A stretch of DNA of 64,000 nucleotides, taken from positions 366,339 to 430,338 of the forward strand of contig MEHQ01000823.1 in NCBI GenBank assembly GCA_008828725.1, given 5' to 3'. A program made the translations under genes and the position numbers. Source of the stretch: Saccharina japonica. Lineage: Eukaryota; Sar; Phaeophyceae; Laminariales; Laminariaceae. This document shows positions 48,034 through 58,814 of this stretch, in pieces. The notes under the pieces are model-generated. The model searched no databases and was not told the DNA's origin. It was given only the letters and a program-made list of their open reading frames with translations. Position 1 is the first letter of the stretch; every line of letters begins with the position of its first letter.

Positions 48034-50384
48034 GTACCGGTCTGCTCCTCATTCAGATCCAGCAGTCTAGCGAGCAACACGATTATTGCACGGCCAACGG
48101 TGAATACGCACGGCCTTGAACCAGGTTCCCCGCCTGGTGTACACACACGTAGTCAATCGTAGCCTCTTGTTGTCAGGAGGAGCGCAGATTCTTATTCCCT
48201 TTCTACAGCGAAAGGTTGGCAGCAGAACCTTGAAACCGCCAAGTTTCAAGCCTCGAAGTTGTGAAGGCGCCCACTTGCTCTCTAGCAATACTGAGACAGA
48301 TGAAATGTTTAACGCACCATGATATGCATAGTCTAGGGTGACCAAGGGGCATACCACCTGCTGCGCGGATCCCTCTTTCCGTTGGATAGTGTTTTTGTTC
48401 CAAGTGGGGAAGGCCTAAGACTGGTGACACGATACTGACTATGGCGAAGCCAACGGAGCACTCAGGACTCTTGTCGAACAGAACAAGTATTGCCAAGCAC
48501 ACTGGTACAACGTTGCAAAGCATCAATGTGAAATCTGACAGAAGTAGCAAACACTGTCATTAAATGCGGACCCTGTCCCCCCCCTTGTAATTGCACGAAT
48601 TGACTGTTAGCCTCGTGAATTGACGCTCGTAACGACCCGGTTCGTTGCTGCCATCGTCACGTTCGCGTCGGCCATGTTACGGTGTCCAGTGCCCAGATAT
48701 CCCGAACAGCAACGTAGCGACACCATTCAGATTGACTCGGCAGTCTACATCGAGTTTAGCGCGGGCAATGCGACCGCTATATCAGTGTCAGCCAAACGCT
48801 ATTTGGATGGGTCGAAGCTACAAGTATACCATAGATATGACATGCACATACATACTGCTGTAAGTTTCGATGGCACATGCCTTACGTCGATCTTCGATCG
48901 TGGTCGATCGCCCCGGACGACTGCTTCGTGATAATTGTACCAAACGAGTTACTCCCCTGATAAGTGTACGAGTCAACGAGCGAAAGCTTCACGGCGCTTG
49001 CTGGCGTGTTTTCTTGAGCTCGTGTATTGTATAATTGTGTGCATCGCGACCACGTTGCGACTGTAAATTAGATGTATGTGTGGATGCAGGAACACTCATG
49101 GGTCTGGCTGGTATCGGTAAATAACAAAACACGTAATACAACAATCTCGATACCCCAGATGACCGTCGTCTCTGGGCCATATGGCGTGTGGCGGCAGATT
49201 TCTCGTCCTGATTGGCGGCGCTTCCTCTGCCTGCTTGTTGGCGATCGGTGTCCAACCACTGCCACATACACACGAGTATATAGCGGCGACAGGGGTTTGG
49301 ACTGATTCAAACCCCAGTTTATGCGCACCGTAGAGTGGACCACCGTGTCTAGGATATCACTACGTATAATTACTACGTACTGCTACACTGTTGATTTGCC
49401 CGATTTGGCTTGTAACTTTGCGATGTGCATGCATCTCACGAAGATGAACATTTAATGCATGCACACTACGCCCGAAACAAAGACAAACACACGTTGTAGT
49501 ACGTGAAGGAGTTGAACTTCCTTGCATTTTTGTCACCACGTTCCCGAGCTTCTCGCACCGGCTTTTTTTACCGTCAATCCTTGGAAATCTACGTAGTCGG
49601 GTCGTATCGAAAGGAACCAACCATGCGAGTAGCACCAAACGAGACGCGCAGCAACAACGAAACATCAGTTAGCGACGAAAACACGGGCGCAGCAGACAGG
49701 CTGAGGACGGCAGCGAAGGCTCGAGGCATGATAACCCTCACGGGACTTGATTGACTATGATAGTACAGTAGTACGAGTGTAGAGGGGAAACTCGATCGTA
49801 AAGAAAACTGAAGATTACGCACAGCGACGGCCTCCGCGTGACAAGGGGACGATCCAAACTGTGGCGTCCGGGTTATACATCGGAAGGAGTCGTGCGGGGC
49901 ACGGATGCGACCCGTTCTCGTTCCTACCCGCACTGCTGGGCGTTCGTGATTCTCGCAGACAGCGGTAAAGTTATTTGGTAACACAAAAACGTCTCCATTG
50001 TTTCGGTTGCTATCTCGGGGTGCCAAGAAGGGTTACGCGGTGCTGTGGGATCCGAGGAGGAGAGAGGGAGGGAGGGAGGGAGCGAATAAGCAGGGCTTGT
50101 GAAGTGGCCAGCAGTTGGCGGTGGAGTACACCACCAGCGTTTGTCGGTGACTCGCGAACGGACTCGGGACATCGAATACTCGGGCGCAGACGGGAAGAAG
50201 GGAGGTATCCACTGCCAGTATTACTCTTACATGAACTACGAGTATAATAGATGGGTTTCGATGATACAATCATAATAATGATGTGGATCTCTCGTGGAGA
50301 AACACGCAGGTGGCTGATGGCACCTAGTGACCGTGAGGTTCACTGTTGTTCAATATGACAGAAAAGAAAGAGATGGTTTGAAAG

Positions 50385-50624
50385 GTGGCGCTTAGGTGGC
50401 CGTGTACTCTAGAGAGCGGTGGTGTGTTGGGAGAGCTGCGAGAGTCCAGATCAGAAGATGTAGTGGACAAGCTCGTCAAGGCCGTGGGTGGCAAATTAAA
50501 CTTTATTCTACCATTCGACCTCTTCGCGCACGGAGAAACCGGCAAACAAAGAGGTTCATCCGCTGCCGTCCCACCTACAACTGTAGACATAGGCGTCGCC
50601 AAAGGAGGAGCCAAAGCCTCGTGA
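50385..50624 (+). CDS. possible short reading frame or exon
   Basis: Encodes SEDVVDKLVKAVGGKLNFIL and PFDLFAHGETGKQRG, then a Ser/Ala/Gly-rich end at a TGA. It reads like protein, but the opposite strand is also open across it, so strand and reality are uncertain. Confidence 0.25.
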   Translation: MALRWPCTLESGGVLGELRESRSEDVVDKLVKAVGGKLNFILPFDLFAHGETGKQRGSSAAVPPTTVDIGVAKGGAKAS

Positions 50625-51660
50625 GCGTTTGCAGGGTGATTTGAAAAAGGCAACGCGAGGGAGCGTTTGCGCTGCAGGGCGACCAATAGTGAAACTCCCG
50701 AGAAACTACAGTGCGAGGGGGTTGGTTTCCCTTACGAGTTGTTGACAAAGCGGGCACGAACGACTGCACGGACGGCAACACAAACACGCACTCTTGGAAT
50801 GTTGGGCTGTGGATACTATTCATTTTTCGGGGCTAATGCCCTCTAAAGGAAAGCCCAACAAGTTGCAATCTGCCCAGCGAGAGCTGCAAAATGGAGGCGC
50901 GTGAGGAACAACACCATTGTTAGAATATCCATCCCCGTGTAGTCTCGCGCATACGGTCGTAGACGGGTGGTGTACAGTAGTGGAAAACGGAATAATAATG
51001 ATTGTTATCTTTGCCATCCGACAATGTGCAGCATGATGAGCTTTCAACGTTGATCACTCATAACATTCCCGAAAGCAGAAAACCACGGAAACAAAGGAAA
51101 CCTATGCGCAAAGTCTAACTTCCTTCTATGTCTACTTCCCGCTAAGCTTTATCCACAATACGTACGCACTCCATTTATTTGTTGTCCTTGCTCCTGAATT
51201 GAAAAACAAAACAAAAAAACACACGTAGAATATTCGGTGAGACCCCGAATCCGCGAACAGTAGTAACATTGTTTATCGAAGATGCGGCCCCTTCAGAGTC
51301 AACTCCCGTAGCTCCTACATAACCTATCTATTCCAGCGAGACCTGCGAGGCTACGACGTAAGTCTTCACGAGTAACTTTTAACGAAAAAACGAAACAGGA
51401 AACCAGAAAGAAAGGCAGATATCCTCTACGAGACCCGTTCCTGCGAGACCTGCAAGGCGACAGCATAAGCTCTTCAGAAGTGAGATACACATAGGAAAAG
51501 TAAAGTAGGCCAATTCCCGAAGGGGCTATAAAGTCGTCAACCCCCAGGTCCATACCGCTCACTACCAAACCCCAGGGGACGGGCGTCGACAACGGACAAT
51601 GCACCGACGAAACCGATGATGACAAAATCACCCTTTTGACACAACAAGTGAAACTATCTG

Positions 51661-51738
51661 CCACTTTGTCCCAAAATATAAGGATGTTTTGCATATAATG
51701 TTTATATTTAAACGATCCTTATGTATAGGGATAGACAG
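51661..51738. mobile_element. R4 MITE copy
   Basis: CCACTTTGTCCCAAAATATA AGGAT at the left; GATCCTTATGTATAGGGATA at the right. Its left end is the closest here to classical Stowaway/mariner termini. Confidence 0.7.
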
Positions 51739-52948
51739 GCACGTACGTGCCACAACCCTTCAAGCTTGTCATCAGCCAGGGCAATGCCAGGGGCTAGAGA
51801 AACAAAAACACCTTTAATATTACTCATTTCAACCACCGAGACGCATGCATGCGACTCGTGAGTACGTACGTAAGAACGAAGGGGGGAGACCTTCGTACAG
51901 AGTACGTGTAAAAACAATTCGAAAACAAAACGAAAAGCAGATCCGCAGACAGAAAAAAAGGGAGGGACAATCAAATCAGGAAGACAGAAGGGAGGGCAAA
52001 GCATCAAAACCAGTAAAACCAAACGAACCAAACACCATCGAGAAAAGACAGGAGAGCAGCAAAAAAAGGTAAAATTCAGTCGTAGCCAAACATCAACAAC
52101 ATCAGCAACAACAGCAACAACAATGCTTCAGAAGAATGTACGTCGTACGTATAATAGCAGCAGCATTAATAGTAAGAGCCGCAGCATCGATTAAAAAACT
52201 GTTGCGTACGTACTACAAATTATTAGTACGAGAACCTAGCCGCACGGTCTGCCGTCTCGATTGCTTTCTTCGTCGACAGCATAGTCAACGCTCTGCTGTC
52301 GCTACTCAACGCCATACCAGGTATATATATCAACGCTACAGCAAGCAGTAGTACACTCTATTCTAAACGCACATAGAAGACACCACACCTGCGAGATTGA
52401 CATTTCGTGTGTGGTCGCCAGCAAAATATCGTAACTTCTGGACGGAGAAAAACAGACAACAAAAATAACAAACACACCCAAATAAATGAAACGTGTAAGT
52501 AAACCGAGCAAGAACAGAGCAGAGAGAGGCGGCCTGAAAAAAGCACACACGACGCATCACAAGCTCCCGGTGTTGACAAGGAAAGCAATCGAAACCTGGC
52601 AGACCCTACAGCCGCCGTACGTAGCCTGTAGCTCTCCAACCTAATGGAAAAAAAAAACACAATTTAGGCTACAGCAAAGGCCGTGCTTGCCGCAACAATG
52701 TTTGTTTTGTCGATTTTTTCTACTGCTGTAGTTTTAATTTTGTAGCTCCCGAATAATAAAAGAATGCAAAACAAATACGGGAAATCTGGAAATACACAAC
52801 AGGGAGCCAGGCACCTGGAAAACTTAAATTTCCATTTGTTTCGTTTTTCTGGCTTATAATATATTGGGATACTCAAGGAAAGAAAAATGAAAAGTTTCGA
52901 AAAAACGAAATTGTTTCTCGAGTCTACGAACGAACGAACTTACTCCGC

Positions 52949-53140
52949 AGTACAGGCCACCTACGAACGAAAAATAAGAAACAGGAAAGCTGGTCCAGCA
53001 GGCTTGATTTCTTATTTGAAAGAGGGTGTTTTTTCACACAAAATTGAAGATTACGAAGAATCTCGAATTTCCGTGTTTCCTTTAAATCTCAGGCTGGACT
53101 TCCTAGTATCCCCTTTCTTAATAGGTGTCCGTCCTGTACT
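52949..53140. mobile_element. R3 MITE copy
   Basis: AGTACAGGCCACCTACGAAC … TAATAGGTGTCCGTCCTGTA. Interior inverted relative to the next copy (CTGGTCCAGCAGGCTTGATT near the left). Only about 18 bp separate it from the copy at 53159. Confidence 0.8.
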
Positions 53141-53158
53141 GATTGCATATCTCTACAG

Positions 53159-53330
53159 CAGTACAGGACATCAAATAAGAAACAGGATGTTAGGAAATCC
53201 AGGATGATATTTGAAGGAACATAAGACATCCGGGAGTCGTTATCTTGAAGTTTAGTGAAGAGCCACCCTCCTTCAAATAAGAAATCCAGCCTGGACCAGA
53301 TTTCCTGTTTCTTATTAGGTGTCCTTTACT
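53159..53330. mobile_element. R3 MITE copy
   Basis: CAGTACAGGACATCAAATAA … CTTATTAGGTGTCCTTTACT. Ends about 33 bp from the stop codon of the 651-codon frame, so it may lie in that gene's 3' untranslated region. Confidence 0.85.
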
Positions 53331-53362
53331 GTTCAGCCGAAAAAAAAACAATAGTAAAACTT

Positions 53363-55318
53363 CTAATATCCGACACGCGCGCCAAGTCTAACCGACTCCT
53401 CCGTGGGGGGAACGGTCGGGTTCGGAGTACAGGCAACGTCCTGTTCAACGTGATCAAAATTCGCCCCTCTGTTCAGCCTAAGGTACCCCCCCCCCGTCCC
53501 GTTCAGCCTGACGGCCTCCCCGGTCTCCGTCTGCCACACGTTGCACAGCCACAAAACCAGGGGTGCGTCCGCGATTATCCCCGACTCCGTCTCCGGGACG
53601 CGCTTCAGTCCGAGCGCCTTACACCAGCAACCGAAATCGCCGGCGTACGATCCAGTTTTCTTGCCGATGATCTCGGTCGCCATGTACAACGCAGCGGAGC
53701 TCAGCATCGGGCCGTTATTATTGGTACCGCCACCGACCCCGGTTCCAGCCATGTTCCAGGCTCGAACGCTGCGGGGGGCGTACCCAAACAGAACCCGGTG
53801 CGTCGTGCGAGCCGCGTCGTAGCTGCAGCTGCATAGGCGGGACCAGAGGGCGGGGTAAATCCACTTCCGAAAGAGGGCGGCATGATGTCTGCGGACGATA
53901 AGGTAGGTGAGGTTGAGCGACCCCAACAGCATCGACAGGGAGCTCACCTCGAAACCCGCGATCTCCGTGGTAGGATAATGAGAGGTCAGGTTGGTGGCGA
54001 CGGGGTCCCTCACGAAGGCGACTCGCGTACCCGCTTCCCGCTCGCTCACGACGGTGCTACCAAACAACAGAGTTTCACGATCGCCGTAGCGCTTCGACAG
54101 GTCTGGAAGCACGGATGCCCCCAGCTCGAGAATCCCTTCGGCAGGGTGCAAGCGCTGCCCTCTTGCCAGGTCTAAAACACACCTATCATCGCCTGAAACC
54201 CCGACACCGTAACCGTGCCCCAGCACGGGGAGAAAAGCCTGGCTGAGGATTGCCGTCTCCACCTCTCTCGGGCTCATAGCACCGATCTCCGCTATCGTGG
54301 AACCCACACTCAACGACGAAATCATGGACAGAGAGGACTCCTCTCGCAGACATGAGTTTGGCGCAGCAAGGGAAGTCAACTCCTTCAAAAACCTCAACCC
54401 TACCACCCGGTTGCCAATAGAACAAGCGACAAGGCCCCTGAAGGCCGCGGCCAGCATGTAAGCCGCCCCGATCCCCCTCGCGCGGCCTTTGACGTCGGGC
54501 CCCAAAATCCCACCCACCACCAGACAAACCGCGCCAGACATACGCACGAGGGGGTTGTCCCTCATCCTCCTCACGAACTCCACCACCCTCCGGGCCGCGC
54601 ACCTGCTGCTATCGCTACGCAACCACCGACCGTTCTCGAACTTCCAGAACTCACCGCCTCTACACCTCTGAAGGTCCGCGACCATGGCATCCGTCTGTCT
54701 GACCAAGTCCGGCAGCTTCTTGTGAGTTCCGCGGTCGGTGGCCGCTCCGATGTATTCGAGTTCGAATTGGCTCGTGTTTGCACACACCCGATCGCTACCC
54801 GAGTGCCCCGACCCTGCCAGGCCCGGCCCCCACCGAAAGCAAAACCCGCAGCTCGGGATATCGCCAGCCAGAGGCCCTCCCTCCGACCACAGTCCAGTCT
54901 GCAGGATCCCGTCGGTAGCCCACTGGGTGGTTTTATCGAGCATCAAGTCTCCGACGACCGAGAAGAAGCTCCTCAGAGCTTTGTTAGTGTCCGCCACCTC
55001 CCCCGCCCCGTGCTCGTTCCGTCCGCGCTCAATCTTTGCCGACAGTCTCGCCAGGAGCCAAGCTTTCCCGTCGTCCTCCGTGTACAGGAGCAATCTCGAG
55101 TTGCTGAGCTCTTGGCCGTTCGTCTCTCTCAGCAAGGCTTGGAGGCATCTACCCCGAGCCTTCAGCTTGAACACCGAGTAGGATTTGTGATTCAGCATGT
55201 CAGCAGACCTAGCCAACATGGCGGCTGAGCCACGGGTATCAACCTCTCGGCCGCTCGTCCCCGCTGCCAGCGATTCACGGCGCGCTCCTAAGGAGGTTGA
55301 GGGAGTGGCTTCTTCCAT
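53363..55318 (-). CDS. large intronless hypothetical protein (651 aa)
   Basis: The longest uninterrupted frame of the window; unbroken to 55387, first ATG at 55318 (MEEATPSTSLGARRESLAAG). No family recognised. N-terminus: low-complexity Ser/Thr/Ala, then a basic region (about 45-75) and charged helices. Middle: a Cys-containing stretch (SCGFCFRWGPGLAGSG), an aromatic/basic segment (EFWKFENGRWL), then hydrophobic segments VCLVVGGILG and GIGAAYMLAAAFRGLVA that could be membrane or buried helices. C-terminal half: globular-looking, with a Gly/Asn run (GTGVGGGTNNNGPM) and Trp/Cys motif GDFGCWCKALGL. No signal peptide. Single-exon form among repeat-rich, intron-rich DNA could mean a retrocopy, a captured viral or transposon gene, or a true single-exon gene. 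Confidence 0.7.
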   Translation of the reverse strand: MEEATPSTSLGARRESLAAGTSGREVDTRGSAAMLARSADMLNHKSYSVFKLKARGRCLQALLRETNGQELSNSRLLLYTEDDGKAWLLARLSAKIERGRNEHGAGEVADTNKALRSFFSVVGDLMLDKTTQWATDGILQTGLWSEGGPLAGDIPSCGFCFRWGPGLAGSGHSGSDRVCANTSQFELEYIGAATDRGTHKKLPDLVRQTDAMVADLQRCRGGEFWKFENGRWLRSDSSRCAARRVVEFVRRMRDNPLVRMSGAVCLVVGGILGPDVKGRARGIGAAYMLAAAFRGLVACSIGNRVVGLRFLKELTSLAAPNSCLREESSLSMISSLSVGSTIAEIGAMSPREVETAILSQAFLPVLGHGYGVGVSGDDRCVLDLARGQRLHPAEGILELGASVLPDLSKRYGDRETLLFGSTVVSEREAGTRVAFVRDPVATNLTSHYPTTEIAGFEVSSLSMLLGSLNLTYLIVRRHHAALFRKWIYPALWSRLCSCSYDAARTTHRVLFGYAPRSVRAWNMAGTGVGGGTNNNGPMLSSAALYMATEIIGKKTGSYAGDFGCWCKALGLKRVPETESGIIADAPLVLWLCNVWQTETGEAVRLNGTGGGYLRLNRGANFDHVEQDVACTPNPTVPPTEESVRLGARVGY

Positions 55319-56514
55319 CTCTGCACCAAGGTTCGGAGCTGCGGTATGGGGTCCGTGCCGAGGCGGTGAAGGGACGAATACCACCAACGCTGCTGCAGGC
55401 AGTAGAGCTCACCCTGTGTGTCCTCCTTTTACTAATAAACGAAGTACGTATGTATGTACATCTATACTGCTGTTCTTTACCAGGTATTCATACCAGGTAT
55501 GTCTGTATAAGACACTCGCTCCCTCGTATTATATAATATGTCAAATAAAGTTATTAGAAGTACGTCAGCTGTGAGCTCAACCGATTAAATAGTAGATACT
55601 CAACTTTGCGAGCTGCGTAGAATGGTGTTTGTTCTATGTGTTTATATTGTACTCGTATGGCCGGGAATATAGTACCCGGTTGGTGCCCACGTACCACTCG
55701 ATTCCTAAAAATTGGAGCCGTTCAGGTTGAATATTAATTGTGCAGGATGTCCTTATGTTTCAGTACAGTGTGTACCTCAATATACGGACCGATTAGGTTC
55801 AACATTAATGTATAGTCTGTGCTTACACATTCGGGTCTGATGGGTACGAGTTCGAGTGGTGATTATAATACCCGCCACGGAAGACCGGTAAAGCAGTGCG
55901 TCATGATGTTGACGTGTCCTACGCGTTTTTGTGGCTTTTCCGATAAGCTGTATTCTTGGTGAGGCTGCTGCTGTACGAATCATTCCTATTATTACGAATC
56001 ATTCCTAATATTAGTGTTATTAAATAACAGTATTACAGAGTAGTACGTACGAGTACCATACGAATATTAATATTAATAATGTTAAATGGTTTCGAGTGAC
56101 GTTCGTGTTCTGTTAAGTTTCCTAAATTATCACGTTCGTGGTCGCCGGATCACTCGATAATTTCATATCGTGTATCGAAGGTTTTGGTGAAACTTCGGTT
56201 TTCAACGAAATTTCATTATTTCATTATTTCATTATTTCGTTATTCTTGTTTCTGCATCCCATTTACTTTTTCTTCGCCTTTTTTCTCTCTCTCCAACCTT
56301 TCAAGATAATACTCGAGGTACGTTGTATGTATTATTAATAGTATCATTAACAGCAGTAATAACTCAGATCCGGTGTCACTACGAGTAGATACGTACGGAG
56401 GAGTAAATAAGATCTACGTTACTGACGGTAAACACAAAAACTTACAGATAGATCAAGATAGATATTAATATTTTCCAGTATTTTTACTGACAATATTTCA
56501 CACCCCGGACAGAT
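55319..56514. other. AT-richer intergenic stretch
   Basis: No gene seen. Contains short ATTACGAATCATTCCTA repeats (about 55974-56005), TTCATTATTTCATTATT repeats (about 56205-56240), and R4-like scraps near 55690-55800. Confidence 0.5.
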
Positions 56515-58345
56515 CAGCTCACCGTAGCTCGAGCTAGCTCTTTAAAGAGCTATCTCACCGGTGAGCTGCGTGAGCTGCATGAGCTACACATGTTTTCCTT
56601 CGCTTGAGCTATAGGCGATAGCTCATCTGCACATGTTTTTAAAGCTTGAGCTATAGGCGGTAGCTCATCTGCGCTCATGTCCAGAGTGAGCTATATGATC
56701 TGCCTGAGCTATTAGCTCATTTGGCCGAAAATGAGCTATAGGAGCTACATGAGCTACGCATGTTGTCCCCGGCTTGAGCTACAGGCGGTAGCTCATCTGC
56801 ACATGTTTTGAAGGCTTGAGCTATATAGGCGGTAGCTCATCTGCGCATGTTTTCAAAGCTTGAGCTATCGGCGGTACAGTACCGCCCCTCTCACAAGAAA
56901 CCTGAAATCGGGCTCAGGCTGACTTCCTGATTCTGGGCGCGCGCGAAAGCACACTTTTTCATGATGCGCTTTCTTATCTTGGTCCCCGAGAAGACGCTTT
57001 CGCTAGTACTACTGCTGCTGTACAGCCACCGGAAGGGGTCACATTCTTAAAGCTTATGCACTGACTAGGCTGAGAGTTTTCCTATTGTTTTTCAGTTTCT
57101 CAGGCTGACTTTTTTGTGGGCTCCTTTCTTATCAGCGGGCCGATACTGTTGTACGTAGCTCATCTGCACATGTTTTGGAGGCTTGAGCTATAGGCGGTAG
57201 CTCATCTGCGCTTGCTTGTTTTGGAGGCTTGATGAGCTACAGTATAGTCGGTAGCTCATCTGGACATGTCTTCAAAGCTTGAGCTTTATATAGGCGACAG
57301 ATGACCAAGCTCAAGGGATGTCCTTATATATAACAAATTTGGACCAAAGCTCGCGTGCGCGTGGACTTCCAAAACCGAGACCTTTTGGAATATACGAGGG
57401 GCGTGATATAAGTCTCGTCCGGGGTGTGGTGAAAGTCTCGTCTTGACCAAGACGATATTTTTTATTGCCGGACCAAATCTCTACTAATAACATAAAAGTC
57501 TTGGCTGGAAGTCTCTCGACCAAGACGATACTTGTATTTACTTGATATCAGTATAAGTGTGAGTTTGAAAACGAAGTACGAAAATAACATCGAAAATAAA
57601 GTTGACCAGGATGAATAAGAATAAATATTACTTGCTTGATTTTAGTATAGGACGAAAAAACTGAAGTTAAGAAACGGAAAGCTGAACAATTTCTGCACAA
57701 GGTGGAATACATGGGATTTTTCTAGATTGTATTGAAAGTGGAGTGAATGTAGGCCAAAGTGAGGGTGTTGTATGCATGTTCGCCGGGAAAGAGCTACAAT
57801 GAGCTGCGTACATGATCATTGAGCTATGGTTATGTTTTCCCGGGGTGAGCTATAGGCGATAGCTCATCCGCACATGTTTTCCCGGCTCGAGCTACAGGCG
57901 GTGGTAACTCATCTGCACATGTTTTGAAGGCTTGAGCTGTAGGCGATAACTCATCTGCACATGTTTTGGAGGCTTGAGCTATAGGCGGTAGCTCATCTGC
58001 ACATACATGTTTTGAAGGCTTGCGCTGTGGACGGTAGCTCATCCGCACATACATGTAATCAAAGCTTGAGCCATAGGCGATAGCTCATCTGCACATGTTT
58101 TCAAAGCTTGAGCGATTATAGAGGATATCTCATCTGCACATATTTGCCGAAGGTGAGCTATATGAGCTACTAATAGCTCATTTGGCTCAAAATGAGCTAT
58201 AATAGGAGCTACATGAGCTTCAAAATGAGCTATAGGAGCTACATGAGCTACACATGTTTTCCCCGGCTTGAGCTATTATAGGCGGCAGCTCACATCTGCA
58301 CATGTTTTGAAGTTTTGAGCTATACATGACAGATGAGCTAGCTCA
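56515..58345 (+). repeat. AGCTC-rich satellite array (about 42-bp unit)
   Basis: Unit close to TTGAGCTATAGGCGGTAGCT CATCTGCACATGTTTTGAAGGC, with the palindromic core GAGCTATAGGCGGTAGCTC. Three blocks: about 56515-56880, 57150-57300 and 57780-58345. Between them are an insertion-like segment (56880-57150, with polyA/polyT-flanked sequence reminiscent of R3) and ordinary sequence (57300-57780). Confidence 0.88.
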
Positions 58346-58814
58346 TGAGCTGTCCGAGGTGTGCAGTATTTGATCCACGAGTATTTACTATCATTGTCCC
58401 TCGTAATAAGTAGACTCTTATCCCCCCTCCCCACTACGTACGGTTCGTGCCTTGCGTTTGTTTACCGCGAGAAGACTGCAGAGCCCTTTCTTCCCTCTTC
58501 GACTCGCGTCCAATTCCGCCTACCCCTCCTACGAACAGTGATGTCGGATTACCGTATTACCTCCTTACGGCGATGCTGATTTGGCGGTAAGTAATATGGA
58601 TGGGCCGCGGTAATTATTGTAGGCCCCTTGTCCCCTATATACAAAAGCCATACATTCCTATAGGAAACCCCTCCCTTGGGCAGCTCCTGCCTTTCATATC
58701 TTCATTTTTTTGCTTGCGCTGTGGCCCTGCGACCGGCTGCGACCATAGCGATGGCATCTTGGATATAGCGAAGAGGTCCAAACACGCTGGTGTGCGTGAG
58801 AAGTTCGATCGGTT
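58346..58814. other. intergenic stretch
   Basis: Nothing recognised. ACATCACTG/CAGTGATGTCGGATTAC recurs inverted near 58540 and 60835. Confidence 0.5.

Larger units (their letters stand above)
44641..52948. other. gene-poor region with scattered MITEs
   Basis: Contains MITEs at 45737, 46427 and 51661. Phrase CCGACAATGTGCAGCAT occurs near 45393 (variant) and 51016. CA/CAG-rich microsatellites lie near 47752-47768 and 52090-52125. Two weak coding candidates (47811 and 50385) are listed; nothing else is convincing. Confidence 0.5.

Noticed and set aside
53363-55387. TTG start at 55387 for the large unknown frame
   Set aside because: Non-ATG start is unlikely in a eukaryote; the first ATG (55318) was used, or an upstream exon may exist.
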